A DNA stretch of 64,000 bases from an uncultured Lachnospiraceae bacterium (GTDB lineage Bacteria > Bacillota > Clostridia > Lachnospirales > Lachnospiraceae): NCBI GenBank assembly GCA_900548905.1, contig URMK01000001.1, positions 124,001 to 188,000 on the forward strand, given 5' to 3'. This document shows positions 24,386 through 33,351 of this stretch, piece by piece. The notes under the pieces were generated by a model, which had not been told where the DNA came from, did not search any database, and saw only the letters and a program-made list of their open reading frames with translations. Position 1 is the stretch's first letter; the number at the start of each line of letters is the position of its first letter. Made by a program: the position numbers and the translations under genes.

Positions 24386-24676
24386 AGGTATCCCTCCTTT
24401 CGTTAGAGATAAATTTACGGGAATTGAAATCTCCTTACATTAAGATATGCCAAAGACGGAAAGGTGTGGCTTGTGGATGCGGGAATAACGCAAACTTTAC
24501 AGGTGCCGGGGCTCACTGAAAACGGCACAGGCAGAAAAAAGGGTATTATGAAAAAATTTTCCCTAAGGCATGTTTTCCGCTGAAAAGTAACGGTTTTTGT
24601 AACATGTGGAATAGTAAAATTAATCTAATGCATTAATACCAGATTATGGAAATGGGATATGAGGAAGGAGCAGTTT

Positions 24677-27229
24677 ATGAGACATTCTAAAAGGAGCGGA
24701 CGGGGCAAAAAAGTAATAGCGGCATTTTTGGTAGCGGCAATGATAACCGGAAATGCATTGACCGTTTTGGCAGAGGATGTAAGCGGTAATACTGTAGAAA
24801 CCGTTGAAGAAAAGACGGAAGAGACAAGCCAGGAAAACATCGGGGAGGCTTCAGAAGAAGAAAGTGCCTCCCGTGAAAGCGAAGAAGGTTCCACGGAGAG
24901 TACGTCCGGGGAAGAAGGGGAAGAGACGGAAGCTGAGTCTGAAACAGAGTCCGCGGACGAAACACAGACAGAGTCCGGACTTGAGCAGGAAACAGAAACA
25001 GAGTCCACAGAGAAAGAGTCCGAAACGCAGTCTGAAACTGGAACGGGCAGTGTTTCCGGCAACAGCGTATCCGGCAATGATATTGCAGAAGAAACAGGAT
25101 TTGCATTAACTTACACTTATGATGAAAAGGCTGTTTCTGTAGAAGGACCTGCACATGTGGAAAAAGAGGAAGCCTTTTCCTTCCGGGTAACCGTAAAGGA
25201 AGGTTATTCCCTTCTGGAGGTGACCTGCGGCGGGGAAGCGCTGACCGCAGACGGACCGGAAGCTGAAGATACAACTATTTTATCCTATGCCTGTGATACG
25301 GTTACAGAGGATACGGAAATCGTAATCAGGACGGAAAAGGATGCCAAAGAAGAGCTGATTTTTGTAAAAAAAGATGTTGCTGTGGGAAACGGCAGGGCAA
25401 CAATTACCATAAAAGCAGCGGCAGATGATGAAAATCTGAAGGGTGCAGAACTGGCAGCTGATAAGGAAGCCGTGGAATCCGGCCTGCTGGAGGAATACGC
25501 AGAGAATAACGGAATGGCCTATCTGAGCCATATGGATTTCGGCCTTCATTTTGAAAAAACAGGGGAGGATGGGACGACGGAAGAGGTACAGCCCTCCAAG
25601 CCGGTAACGGTTATCATTTCTTTTACAAAGGTGCCCGTCTTTGACGGCGAAGTGCAGAAGGCAGAGCTGCTTCATGTGGCAGCCGGAGACGGAAAGGTGG
25701 AAAAAGCGGCGGATCTCTATGAAATGCCAAAGCTGGAATTCAGGAGTGCGAGGAGTGCGGAAACAAATGGAGTGCAGAAGGAGATCTCATTTGAAACCGA
25801 CAGCTTCAGTCCGTTCCCGATTGTCTTGTTCTCCCTCGGGAATGATATTTATTCTCCTCTTTCCTGGGCAAATAAAGGAACCTACAGCTATGTACCCGGA
25901 AACAGTAAGTGGAAAACGGATTCCGTTGATAATTCACAGCCTACGACGGATGGGATTCGGGTGGATGTATCCCATGTGAAGGAGGATGGAACTATTATTT
26001 ATACAATCCCGGCAGGTTTTGGCGCTCAGACGGTTAACATCAATGCCACAGAGGATGTGAAAAAACTGCTGGGCGGCTCCTATGTTCCCGGGGACAGTGC
26101 GGAATTTACTATTAAAATAGTAAATGATTCCGGCTATACCTATAATTACGTGAAGGATTCTTTCTATGGAGGAACGGAAAGCAACGCGTATATGTATGAA
26201 GAAGGGGATCCGAAATACCGGTGTATTATCGATATGTCATCCTCCACAGGGTTATCTGTAACAGGCGGCTGGGTAAACGGTGCCACGGGCTTTGACGGCT
26301 CCCCGATTCTTAATTATTCCTCCAATCCCCAGGGAACCGGTTGGGGAATCAACCGTACGGCAAATGCCGCGCTTCGGTATCTGCTGAAGGACTATTGCGA
26401 CGAAGAGGATAAAGAATTAGACTTTGGTAACAACGGCGGGAAAATGCAGAGATTTTATACGGATGAATATCTGGGAAAAGCATTGGAAAGAGCCGGATAT
26501 ACAGGTATTGAACAGCTTTCCAATTATTATATTGACTATTTTAATAACATAAAAGGTACGAATATTACAAAGCTGGAAGATCTGGCGCCTTCCTATTTAT
26601 ACAGTTCTCTCTTTGCGGGAAACCGTATGTATGTGAGGGAAACGAACCCGGAAGTGGCGGAACTGGGGTATAATTTCTTTTACAATTACGGAATCCGGAT
26701 CGTGCCGGATGATACAAAGGGTATGGCAAAATCCCAGTTTACCATCGGTAACTGGATGCGTAATGAAACCGGGTTTGAAGGGGTAATAGAAAGTCTGCTG
26801 GGAGAAGTGGCACCAGGAAACAGCTATGAACTCCCCGGCTTTACAATGGAAATTGATTTTATGTATATTTCCAATGCATACATGAATATGGACTTTGGAT
26901 GTACCTTTGGCCTACAGCTGACCAGGTATAATCCCCCCACACCGCCTACCCCTCCCGCTCCGGAGGAACCTACACCCGGTAATCCGACCCCGACCCCGGA
27001 TACACCTGCCCCCGTGGCAACGACCGCAGTGCTGGGGATAAGCGCAGCGCCTGATGTCGCAGTACTGGGAGAGGCATTGCCCCCTCAGTCGGGAGTGCTT
27101 GGGGAAAGCAAAGGCCCCGGAACCGGGGACAGTTCGCCGGTCATCGCCTGGAGTCTGGCGGCCCTGGGAGCAGTTATGTGTCTGGCAGGCTTTGCTGTAA
27201 AGAAAAAGAAAAAAATGAGAAATAAATAA
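24677..27229 (+). CDS. Large cell-wall-anchored surface protein with acidic Ser/Glu stalk
   Basis: An 850-residue protein; I start at ATG 24677 (AAGGAGCAGTTT upstream) rather than ATG 24659. Residues 1-34 are a signal peptide (KVIAAFLVAAMITGNALTVLA). Residues about 40-135 are almost all Glu, Ser and Thr, then VSGNSVSGND. The middle of about 650 residues is beta-rich and unassigned. A Pro/Thr linker with PTPPTPPAPEEPTPGNPTP and AVLGIS/AVLGEA/GVLGES repeats leads to a sorting signal: GPGTGD, hydrophobic helix, KKKKKMRNK. This resembles sortase motifs of Lachnospiraceae with GTGD in place of LPxTG. Function unknown; adhesion or matrix binding is plausible. Confidence 0.85.
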   Translation: MRHSKRSGRGKKVIAAFLVAAMITGNALTVLAEDVSGNTVETVEEKTEETSQENIGEASEEESASRESEEGSTESTSGEEGEETEAESETESADETQTESGLEQETETESTEKESETQSETGTGSVSGNSVSGNDIAEETGFALTYTYDEKAVSVEGPAHVEKEEAFSFRVTVKEGYSLLEVTCGGEALTADGPEAEDTTILSYACDTVTEDTEIVIRTEKDAKEELIFVKKDVAVGNGRATITIKAAADDENLKGAELAADKEAVESGLLEEYAENNGMAYLSHMDFGLHFEKTGEDGTTEEVQPSKPVTVIISFTKVPVFDGEVQKAELLHVAAGDGKVEKAADLYEMPKLEFRSARSAETNGVQKEISFETDSFSPFPIVLFSLGNDIYSPLSWANKGTYSYVPGNSKWKTDSVDNSQPTTDGIRVDVSHVKEDGTIIYTIPAGFGAQTVNINATEDVKKLLGGSYVPGDSAEFTIKIVNDSGYTYNYVKDSFYGGTESNAYMYEEGDPKYRCIIDMSSSTGLSVTGGWVNGATGFDGSPILNYSSNPQGTGWGINRTANAALRYLLKDYCDEEDKELDFGNNGGKMQRFYTDEYLGKALERAGYTGIEQLSNYYIDYFNNIKGTNITKLEDLAPSYLYSSLFAGNRMYVRETNPEVAELGYNFFYNYGIRIVPDDTKGMAKSQFTIGNWMRNETGFEGVIESLLGEVAPGNSYELPGFTMEIDFMYISNAYMNMDFGCTFGLQLTRYNPPTPPTPPAPEEPTPGNPTPTPDTPAPVATTAVLGISAAPDVAVLGEALPPQSGVLGESKGPGTGDSSPVIAWSLAALGAVMCLAGFAVKKKKKMRNK

Positions 27230-27242
27230 GCTGTAAATGACA

Positions 27243-27269
27243 AAAGCCGTCTCGGTAAGAGGCGGCTTT
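27243..27269 (+). terminator. Terminator after the surface-protein gene
   Basis: Stem AAAGCCGTCTC / GAGGCGGCTTT with one G-T pair and loop GGTAA; the T-run is short (CTTTC). Confidence 0.6.
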
Positions 27270-27305
27270 CTGTTACATAGGATGAATCCGGGAGCGGGAA
27301 CGCTG

Positions 27306-28187
27306 TTATATCCGTAAATTCACATCTTCAAACACTTTACCGGCATTGCTTCCGAGAGAAGGAAGCACACCACGGTCCTGCAGGGGGGAATGGCCCAATA
27401 TTTTGGTATATGCCCGGTAGAAAGAAGAATAATCCCCGAAGCCTGCTTCTGCCGCCGCCTGCTGTGCGCTGCTGCCTTCAATCAGAAGCTGCTGGGCCAG
27501 GGTTACTCTTTTATGCAGAAGATAATCAAATACCGTGGTCCCGGTAGCCTTTCGGAATACCTTATTCATATGATGTTTACTGAGGAAAAATCGTTCCGAA
27601 AGCTGATCCAGTGTAATATTTTCTTTTAAATGACGGTTCAGGTACAGCAGGATGCCGGTGATGGGATCCGGTGATGGTGAACGCAGGCCGGTTCCCGTAG
27701 TGTCAGACATGGATACGATGCGTGCAAGCAAAGCCTCCACGCAAACCGGAAGCAGTTGTTCCTGCAGGGCGGCGTCCTTCAGGGCACAGTCCTCCAGCGC
27801 GTCAAAATAGGCGGGTATCCCAAACTGTTCCACCTGCTCATAATAAATTTTTTTACCCGTCTGTTTTTCAAATGCCGGAAAGGCGGACAGGAGAAAGACT
27901 CGCCGTTCCACGGACAGGATATCCGGATGAAAATGAATGGAAAACCGTCTGTAAGGCCTGCTGCCATTGATTTTTACTCCATGGAATACATTGGGGGACA
28001 GAAGCAGAAGGCTGTTGGGGGTAGGCTTATATTGCATGCCTTCCACGAGATAATCCACATCGCCGTCCAGGAAAAAATATACCTCATAAAAATTGTGGCA
28101 GTGCAGGGCGTATTCCTCCGTGGGGGTTTCGCTTTCGTTATAGCCGTAGCTCACCTGCTCCTGATTGACATGGGCCTGTCTGTTCAT
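27306..28187 (-). CDS. AraC-family transcriptional regulator
   Basis: A 293-residue regulator. The N-terminal cupin domain carries HCHNFYEVYFFLDGDVDYL; the C-terminal 100 residues hold two helix-turn-helix motifs (ITLDQLSERFFLSKHHMNKV and AAAEAGFGDYSSFYRAYTKI, then LGHSP). It is divergent from the isomerase/oxidoreductase operon at 28447-32398 with a 260-base intergenic region, so it most likely activates that operon in response to a sugar. Confidence 0.92.
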   Translation of the reverse strand: MNRQAHVNQEQVSYGYNESETPTEEYALHCHNFYEVYFFLDGDVDYLVEGMQYKPTPNSLLLLSPNVFHGVKINGSRPYRRFSIHFHPDILSVERRVFLLSAFPAFEKQTGKKIYYEQVEQFGIPAYFDALEDCALKDAALQEQLLPVCVEALLARIVSMSDTTGTGLRSPSPDPITGILLYLNRHLKENITLDQLSERFFLSKHHMNKVFRKATGTTVFDYLLHKRVTLAQQLLIEGSSAQQAAAEAGFGDYSSFYRAYTKILGHSPLQDRGVLPSLGSNAGKVFEDVNLRI

Positions 28188-28446
28188 GATGTCCGGTACT
28201 CCTTACAGATATCTATTATAGTAAATTGGGGGAAACTGTTCCGTACTTTCACAGTTATCTTTTGTTACCCTATTCCCTCACAGAAACAGCATAGCTCACC
28301 ACCGCTATATTTGCAATAAGAAAGTACTTCTGTGCAATGGCCTTTTTCCCCTGCTCCAGCTATAGTAATGGAAGTGGGGCAATCTGCCATCAGGCGGAAA
28401 AAGCCAAAAGGAGCATCATAAAACCGAAAAGAGAGGGATTAAAAAC

Positions 28447-29232
28447 ATGAGGACAGGAGCGCAGGCTTATACGGTAAGGGCTTATACCCAGAACGAGAAG
28501 GATTTTTCCTTTACCATGAAGAAAATTGCAGATATGGGCTATCAAACAGTGCAGATTTCCGCAATAGGGAAAGATATCAGGCCGGAACGGGTCAGGGAGA
28601 TCTGCGATGAAGCAGGGTTGGAAATTGTCCTGACACACAGCGATGCCAACCGCATCCTTTACGACACGGAAAACCTGATCCGGGAGCATGATATCCTGGG
28701 CTGCCAGTACATAGGCCTGGGCGCCATGCCGGATAAATACCGTACCAAGGAGTGGATTACCCACTTTATGGAGGACTACCGGGAGCCGGCAAAGAAAATA
28801 GCGGCTGCGGGAAAGCTTCTCATGTATCATAACCATAATTTTGAATTCCAGAAGCTGCCGGCTTCCCCGGAAAATGGGGCGGACAGACCGAAACGGATCA
28901 TGGAATTCCTGATGGAAGGGTTTGGCGCCGAAGAAATGGGCTTTACGCTGGACACCTATTGGGTTGCCGCCGCAGGCTGTGATGTGTGCCAGTGGATTAC
29001 TCTGCTCAAAGACAGGATCCCCTGTGTCCATCTGAAGGATATGGCGGTGGAGGGCTTCAGCCAGCTGATGGCGCCGGTAATGGAAGGAAACCTGAATTTT
29101 CCCGCCATACTGCAGGCACTGGAAAATACAAGCTGCCGGTATATCCTGGTGGAGCAGGATACCTGCCAGGGAAGCCCTTTTGACTGTCTGAAAACAAGCT
29201 ATGATAACCTGGCGGCAGCGGGTTACCGGTAA
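28447..29232 (+). CDS. Sugar phosphate isomerase/epimerase (AP-endonuclease-2-type TIM barrel), first copy
   Basis: A 261-residue TIM-barrel protein (TMKKIADMGYQTVQISAIG, MYHNHNFEF, TLDTYWVAAAGCD, CVHLKDM, YILVEQDTC). The metal-site residues expected in this fold (His, Glu, Asp near the barrel ends) are visible. It begins a four-gene operon with two Gfo/Idh/MocA oxidoreductases and a second TIM-barrel protein. Such proteins act as epimerases, 2-keto-myo-inositol dehydratases or lyases of 3-keto-sugars; the neighbours favour the last group here, but this is inference. Confidence 0.85.
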   Translation: MRTGAQAYTVRAYTQNEKDFSFTMKKIADMGYQTVQISAIGKDIRPERVREICDEAGLEIVLTHSDANRILYDTENLIREHDILGCQYIGLGAMPDKYRTKEWITHFMEDYREPAKKIAAAGKLLMYHNHNFEFQKLPASPENGADRPKRIMEFLMEGFGAEEMGFTLDTYWVAAAGCDVCQWITLLKDRIPCVHLKDMAVEGFSQLMAPVMEGNLNFPAILQALENTSCRYILVEQDTCQGSPFDCLKTSYDNLAAAGYR

Positions 29233-29285
29233 AAGGGGTTCCACTTGCAGAAGCGTCGGTAATAAAAGGAGATTAGGAGCTATTT

Positions 29286-30461
29286 ATGGAAAAGGTGAGA
29301 TTAGGAATTATAGGAATCGGTAATATGGGCAGCGGCCACTGCGGTACCATTCTCGAAGGCAAGGTGCCGGATATGGAGCTTGCGGCCGTGGCGGATCTGC
29401 GGGAAAGCAGAAGGGACTGGGCCAGGGATAACCTTCCCGAAAGCGTGCGTATATTTGAAAACGCGGAGGAACTGATAGCTTCCGGCTGCTGTGATGCGGT
29501 TTTGGTGGCTACCCCCCATTATGATCATCCCAGGCTTGTTATGGAAGCTTTTGCCCACGGGCTTCATGCTCTGTGCGAAAAACCTGCAGGGGTTTATACC
29601 AGGCAGGTCAGGGAAATGAATGAGGCGGCATCCCGGTCGGATAAGGTGTTCGCCATGATGTTCAACCAGCGTACCAACCACGTATACCGTAAAATGTACG
29701 ATATAGTGCATAGCGGTGAATACGGCAAAATAAAGAGAGTCAACTGGATCGTAACCGATTGGTACCGGACCCAGGCATATTATAATTCGGGCGGCTGGCG
29801 TGCTACCTGGGCAGGGGAAGGCGGCGGTGTGCTGCTCAACCAGTGCCCGCACAACCTGGACCTTCTTCAGTGGATATGCGGGATGCCCTCCAAGGTACAG
29901 GCTTTCTGCCATATCGGAAAGTGGCATGATGTGGAAATTGAAGATGATGTTACGGCATATCTGGAGTTCCCTGGCGGAGCTACCGGCGTATTTGTGACCA
30001 CTACGGGAGATGCGCCCGGCACCAACCGTTTTGAGGTGACGCTGGAAAGAGGCAGGCTGGTATGTGAAGAGGAAAAGCTTACCTTCTATGAACTGGATGT
30101 GAACGAAAGAGAGTACTGCTTTACTGCGACGGAAGGTTTCGCAAAACCCTCCGGCCATTACACAGAGCTTGCTACCGACGGGGAAAATCCCCAGCATGCG
30201 GGGGTGCTCCGGGCTTTTGCCGCCAATATACTGAGAGGAGAGCCTCTTGTGGCGAGAGGGGAAGAAGGAATAAACGGTCTCACCCTGTCCAATGCCATGC
30301 ATCTGTCCAGCTGGCTCGGAAAGATGGTGGAAATTCCTTTTGATGAAGATCTGTTCCTGGAAAAACTGAACGAACTGCGCGCCAATTCCCGGATAAAGGA
30401 TAACGTGCAGGAGGTAACCTTCAGTACGGCAGGAAGCTATGGTTCTAAAGAAAAAGCCTGA
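29286..30461 (+). CDS. Gfo/Idh/MocA-family oxidoreductase, first copy
   Basis: A 391-residue enzyme with the Rossmann start LGIIGIGNMGSGHCG, the EKP lysine (ALCEKPAGVYT) and the C-terminal alpha/beta domain with GGWRATWAGEGGGVLLNQCPHNLDLLQW, whose histidine is typical of the catalytic region. Starts behind AAAGGAGATTAGGAGC. Length and sequence fit the group that oxidises pyranose sugars at C3 with NAD. The second oxidoreductase 25 bases downstream is only moderately similar, so they are probably not redundant. Confidence 0.9.
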   Translation: MEKVRLGIIGIGNMGSGHCGTILEGKVPDMELAAVADLRESRRDWARDNLPESVRIFENAEELIASGCCDAVLVATPHYDHPRLVMEAFAHGLHALCEKPAGVYTRQVREMNEAASRSDKVFAMMFNQRTNHVYRKMYDIVHSGEYGKIKRVNWIVTDWYRTQAYYNSGGWRATWAGEGGGVLLNQCPHNLDLLQWICGMPSKVQAFCHIGKWHDVEIEDDVTAYLEFPGGATGVFVTTTGDAPGTNRFEVTLERGRLVCEEEKLTFYELDVNEREYCFTATEGFAKPSGHYTELATDGENPQHAGVLRAFAANILRGEPLVARGEEGINGLTLSNAMHLSSWLGKMVEIPFDEDLFLEKLNELRANSRIKDNVQEVTFSTAGSYGSKEKA

Positions 30462-30485
30462 AAATGAGGGCAGGAGGGGCATCGA

Positions 30486-31511
30486 ATGAAAGCAGCGATT
30501 GTTGGATGCGGCAGCATAGCATCCGTACATGCCGCAAGCATAAGCCAGCTGACGGGCAGCGAACTGGTAGCATTTGCGGATATTAAAAAGAATAGGGCGG
30601 CGGATTTCGCCGCCCGCTATGATGGGAAGGCATACGGCAGCCTGGAGGATATGCTGGAACAGGAAAAACCGGATATCCTGCATATCTGTACGCCGCATTA
30701 TCTTCATGTGCCCATGGCGGTTTACGGACTCTCTCACGGAGTCCATGTTTTTATGGAGAAGCCTCCCGTTATTTCCCGGCAGCAGCTGGGAGAGCTGGAA
30801 CAGGCCGCCGCACAGTCGGACAAAAGGCTGGGTTTTTGCTTCCAGAACCGTTATAATCCCAGCGTCATAGAAGTGAAGGAGCTGCTTGCCTCCGGGAAAG
30901 CCGGAAAAATACGGGGGGCAAGAGGAATCGTTACCTGGAGCCGGGGAAAAGAATATTATACCGAAAGCGGCTGGCGGGGAACTCTTGCCACCGAGGGCGG
31001 CGGGGCGCTGATCAACCAGTCCGTACATACCATGGATTTGCTGGCTTACTTTTTGGGAACGCCGCTGTGGGTGGAAGCCGGGATACAGAACCATCATCTG
31101 AAGGGGATTATTGAGGTGGAGGATACGATGGAGGCTTATATCCGCTTTGCGGACAGTTCCGCGTGCTTCTATGCCACCACGGCTTATTGCGATGATGTGC
31201 CGCCTCTGATAGAAATTGCCTGCGAAGACAGGACAATCCGTATAGAAGACCTGGAGGTGACCTATTATTTCAGGGACGGACATGTGGAAAAGCCCGTTGT
31301 GGGTAAAAAAGGAGCCGGGCATTCCACGGAATGCTTGGGAAAGAGCTATTGGGGCTGCGGCCATAAGGACTGTATCGCCGATTTTTACCGGTGCATCAGA
31401 GAGGGACAGCGGTTTCCCCAGGATCTGGAAGGAATGAAGGAAACCATTCTTCTCATGCTGGGAGCTTATGAATCGGCAAGAGGTGCAGGCGTGGTGGAGA
31501 TCGTCAGATAA
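30486..31511 (+). CDS. Gfo/Idh/MocA-family oxidoreductase, second copy
   Basis: A 341-residue enzyme: AAIVGCGSIASVHAASI at the N-terminus, VFMEKPPVIS (catalytic lysine), ESGWRGTLATEGGGALINQS followed by VHTMDLL. Starts behind GGCAGGAGGGGCATCGA. It shares the family layout with the preceding gene but is 50 residues shorter. In an oxidation-cleavage-reduction scheme one enzyme could form the 3-keto sugar and the other reduce the released product, recycling the bound cofactor. Confidence 0.9.
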   Translation: MKAAIVGCGSIASVHAASISQLTGSELVAFADIKKNRAADFAARYDGKAYGSLEDMLEQEKPDILHICTPHYLHVPMAVYGLSHGVHVFMEKPPVISRQQLGELEQAAAQSDKRLGFCFQNRYNPSVIEVKELLASGKAGKIRGARGIVTWSRGKEYYTESGWRGTLATEGGGALINQSVHTMDLLAYFLGTPLWVEAGIQNHHLKGIIEVEDTMEAYIRFADSSACFYATTAYCDDVPPLIEIACEDRTIRIEDLEVTYYFRDGHVEKPVVGKKGAGHSTECLGKSYWGCGHKDCIADFYRCIREGQRFPQDLEGMKETILLMLGAYESARGAGVVEIVR

Positions 31512-31543
31512 GCGACGGAGTAAAGGAAGGATTGGGATTGGAT

Positions 31544-32398
31544 ATGGAAAGGAAGATTTTAACGAATTGTCCTGTCAGCTGTTTTGCGGACGAGATTGAT
31601 CCGTCAGTGGATAAACAGACGGCCCTGCTTAAAGAACTTGGAATCGGCTGGATTGAATTCCGCAGCGGTGACGGCAAAGGGGTGGCGGATTATACGGAAA
31701 AAGAAGCGGAAGCATTGATGCGCCGGCTGTCTGCGGATGGCATCCGTATATCCGCGGTGGGTTCCCCGATAGGGAAGATAGATATTACGGCAGATTTTGC
31801 ACCACACTTTGAAACCTACCGGCATGTTGTGGAACTTGCGGGTATTCTGGATACCCCGTTTATCCGTATGTTCAGTTTCTTTATCCCCCGGGGACAAGAG
31901 CCGGACAGCTGCCGGGATGAGGTAATGCGCAGGATGGACAGCATGGTGGAATATGCGGCCCGAAGAAATGTGGTACTCCTTCACGAGAATGAAAAGGAAA
32001 TATACGGGGATACGGCGGAAAGATGTCTGGAACTGATGAAGGCTTTTTACGGCGAACATTTCCGCTGTACCTTTGACTTCGCTAACTTTGTCCAGTGCGG
32101 GCAAAACACACTGGAAGCTTATGACATGCTGCGCCCCTTTCTTTCCTATATCCATATTAAAGATGCCCTGTGGGAAAGCGGAGATGTGGTTCCGGCAGGT
32201 GAAGGGGATGGAAATGTGGCGGAAATCCTTTCAAGGCTGGATCGGGAAGGATATTCCGGCTTCCTGAGTTTAGAGCCGCATCTGGCTGATTTTGCAGGAC
32301 TGAAGGCTTTGGAAAAGGAAGCAAAAGAAAGAGGACGTACAGACGGAGAGTCGGCATTCTGTACCGCTTATCAGGCTCTTACCAAGCTTTTGGGCTGA
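31544..32398 (+). CDS. Sugar phosphate isomerase/epimerase (TIM barrel), second copy
   Basis: A 284-residue TIM-barrel protein: CFADEIDPSVDKQTALLKEL, IRMFSFFIPRGQ, VVLLHENEKEIYGD, CTFDFANFVQCG, IHIKDAL and LSLEPHL supply the usual Glu, Asp, His and Glu of the metal centre. I start at ATG 31544; TTG 31538 and 31532 also lie behind AAGGAAGG and are possible. Last gene of the operon; the terminator at 32441-32472 follows. DUF6379, the partner seen in C-glycoside deglycosidases, is not present. Confidence 0.85.
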   Translation: MERKILTNCPVSCFADEIDPSVDKQTALLKELGIGWIEFRSGDGKGVADYTEKEAEALMRRLSADGIRISAVGSPIGKIDITADFAPHFETYRHVVELAGILDTPFIRMFSFFIPRGQEPDSCRDEVMRRMDSMVEYAARRNVVLLHENEKEIYGDTAERCLELMKAFYGEHFRCTFDFANFVQCGQNTLEAYDMLRPFLSYIHIKDALWESGDVVPAGEGDGNVAEILSRLDREGYSGFLSLEPHLADFAGLKALEKEAKERGRTDGESAFCTAYQALTKLLG

Positions 32399-32440
32399 GA
32401 CGGCTTGATATGACAGGGATATGACAGGGAAAGGCATCTG

Positions 32441-32472
32441 CGCCTATGGTAGGTAAACCATAGGCGTTTTTT
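32441..32472 (+). terminator. Terminator of the isomerase/oxidoreductase operon
   Basis: Perfect 10-bp stem CGCCTATGGT / ACCATAGGCG, loop AGGTAA, six Ts. Confidence 0.93.
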
Positions 32473-32538
32473 CGGGTTATAGCCGCTCCTTTCGATTATC
32501 TGCGTCGGTAGTTGTCCCGGAAGAAAGGAGGGAATTAT

Positions 32539-32671
32539 GTTACTGTTCATTCAGTACTGTGCATTTACTGCACAGTACGTGAGAAAGTGAATCAAGAGTG
32601 CATAAATCTCATCGCCGCAGGCGATTTTAAATGGATTTATGCAGGTTGCTGGTCACGGAGTGAACAGTAAC
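32539..32671 (+). repeat. 133-bp composite palindromic element (copy C)
   Basis: The left end starts GTTACTGTTCATTC and the right end is an inverted copy of the 27-bp palindrome (32645-32671), so the ends form terminal inverted repeats. Inside are two hairpins: GTACTGTGC/GCACAGTAC, and TGCATAAATC/GATTTATGCA with an inner CGCC/GGCG. A good ribosome binding site (AAAGGAGGGAATT) sits just before it, and a 17-codon frame from ATG 32537 runs into it, so the element may have cut off a small gene. No transposase is inside; this is MITE-like. Confidence 0.65.
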
Positions 32672-32689
32672 GGAATTATAACCTGAAAG

Positions 32690-32701
32690 TGAACGTGTTC
32701 A
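32690..32701. promoter_or_regulatory. Operator upstream of the second TetR promoter
   Basis: TGAACGTGTTCA, a palindrome eight bases before the -35 box; near-identical to 32744-32755. Confidence 0.75.
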
Positions 32702-32709
32702 GAAATAGA

Positions 32710-32738
32710 TTGACATCAGAAAATGGAGACACTATAAT
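32710..32738 (+). promoter_or_regulatory. Promoter of the second TetR gene
   Basis: TTGACA (32710-32715), 17-base spacer, TATAAT (32733-32738): full consensus, bracketed by the two operators. Confidence 0.9.
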
Positions 32739-32743
32739 ATAAG

Positions 32744-32755
32744 TGAACATGTTCA
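32744..32755. promoter_or_regulatory. Operator over the start of the second TetR transcript
   Basis: TGAACATGTTCA, a perfect 12-bp palindrome at the expected transcription start; centre 54 bp from the first site. Confidence 0.8.
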
Positions 32756-32788
32756 TTTAAAACGATAGAGGAAAGAAAGGATGCCAAT

Positions 32789-33340
32789 ATGCGAAGGAAG
32801 GATGATACCCTGCGGGATACTTTGCTTGCGTATGCGCGTGAGCTTGCGGATACGGACGGGCCGGAAGCGGTCAATATCCGTTCTATCGCCGGGAAAGCCG
32901 GGGTAGCGACAGGCACCGTATACAATTACTTCGCAGGCAAGGACGAAATCCTGCTTGCACTTACGGAAGAATACTGGAAAAATACGCTTTTGGAGATGAA
33001 GGAAAAGATAAAGGCAGATAACTTCTGCAAACAGATGGAAGAAATCTATTCCTTTCTGCGCAAGCGTATCGACAGTTCGGCCGGGATGCTCATGCATAGT
33101 CTGGGAAATGTGGAGGATGCCGGACTTATGAGGATGGAATCCATGAAAGCCGTGTTGGAGAAGGGGATTGTCCGAAGGCTGGAAGCGGATGATAATGTGC
33201 GTGCGGATATCTGGAACGAAACCTTTACCAAAGAACAATATGCACGCTTTATCATGATGAATATGATATTGCTTCTGAAGGCGGATATGCAGGATTTTTT
33301 ATTCTTTCTGGAAATCGTTAAAAAAACTATCTATGAATAA
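32789..33340 (+). CDS. TetR/AcrR-family regulator
   Basis: A 183-residue regulator with helix-turn-helix VNIRSIAGKAGVATGTVYNY then FAGKDEIL. The C-terminal ligand domain is short and helical. The promoter is bracketed by TGAAC-N2-GTTCA palindromes, so autoregulation is very likely. The membrane protein gene follows 11 bases later and must be co-regulated. Confidence 0.92.
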   Translation: MRRKDDTLRDTLLAYARELADTDGPEAVNIRSIAGKAGVATGTVYNYFAGKDEILLALTEEYWKNTLLEMKEKIKADNFCKQMEEIYSFLRKRIDSSAGMLMHSLGNVEDAGLMRMESMKAVLEKGIVRRLEADDNVRADIWNETFTKEQYARFIMMNMILLLKADMQDFLFFLEIVKKTIYE

Positions 33341-33351
33341 GGAGATTTATT

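Noticed and set aside
29301..31364. Long open frame of 687 codons on the minus strand across the oxidoreductase genes
   Set aside because: It is antisense to two clear Gfo/Idh/MocA genes with good starts; its translation is rich in His, Arg and Cys without any family motif.
28447..32398. C-glycoside deglycosidase cluster of the DgpABC/DfgAB type
   Set aside because: The small DUF6379 subunit that goes with the TIM-barrel subunit is not present, so only a related mechanism is proposed.
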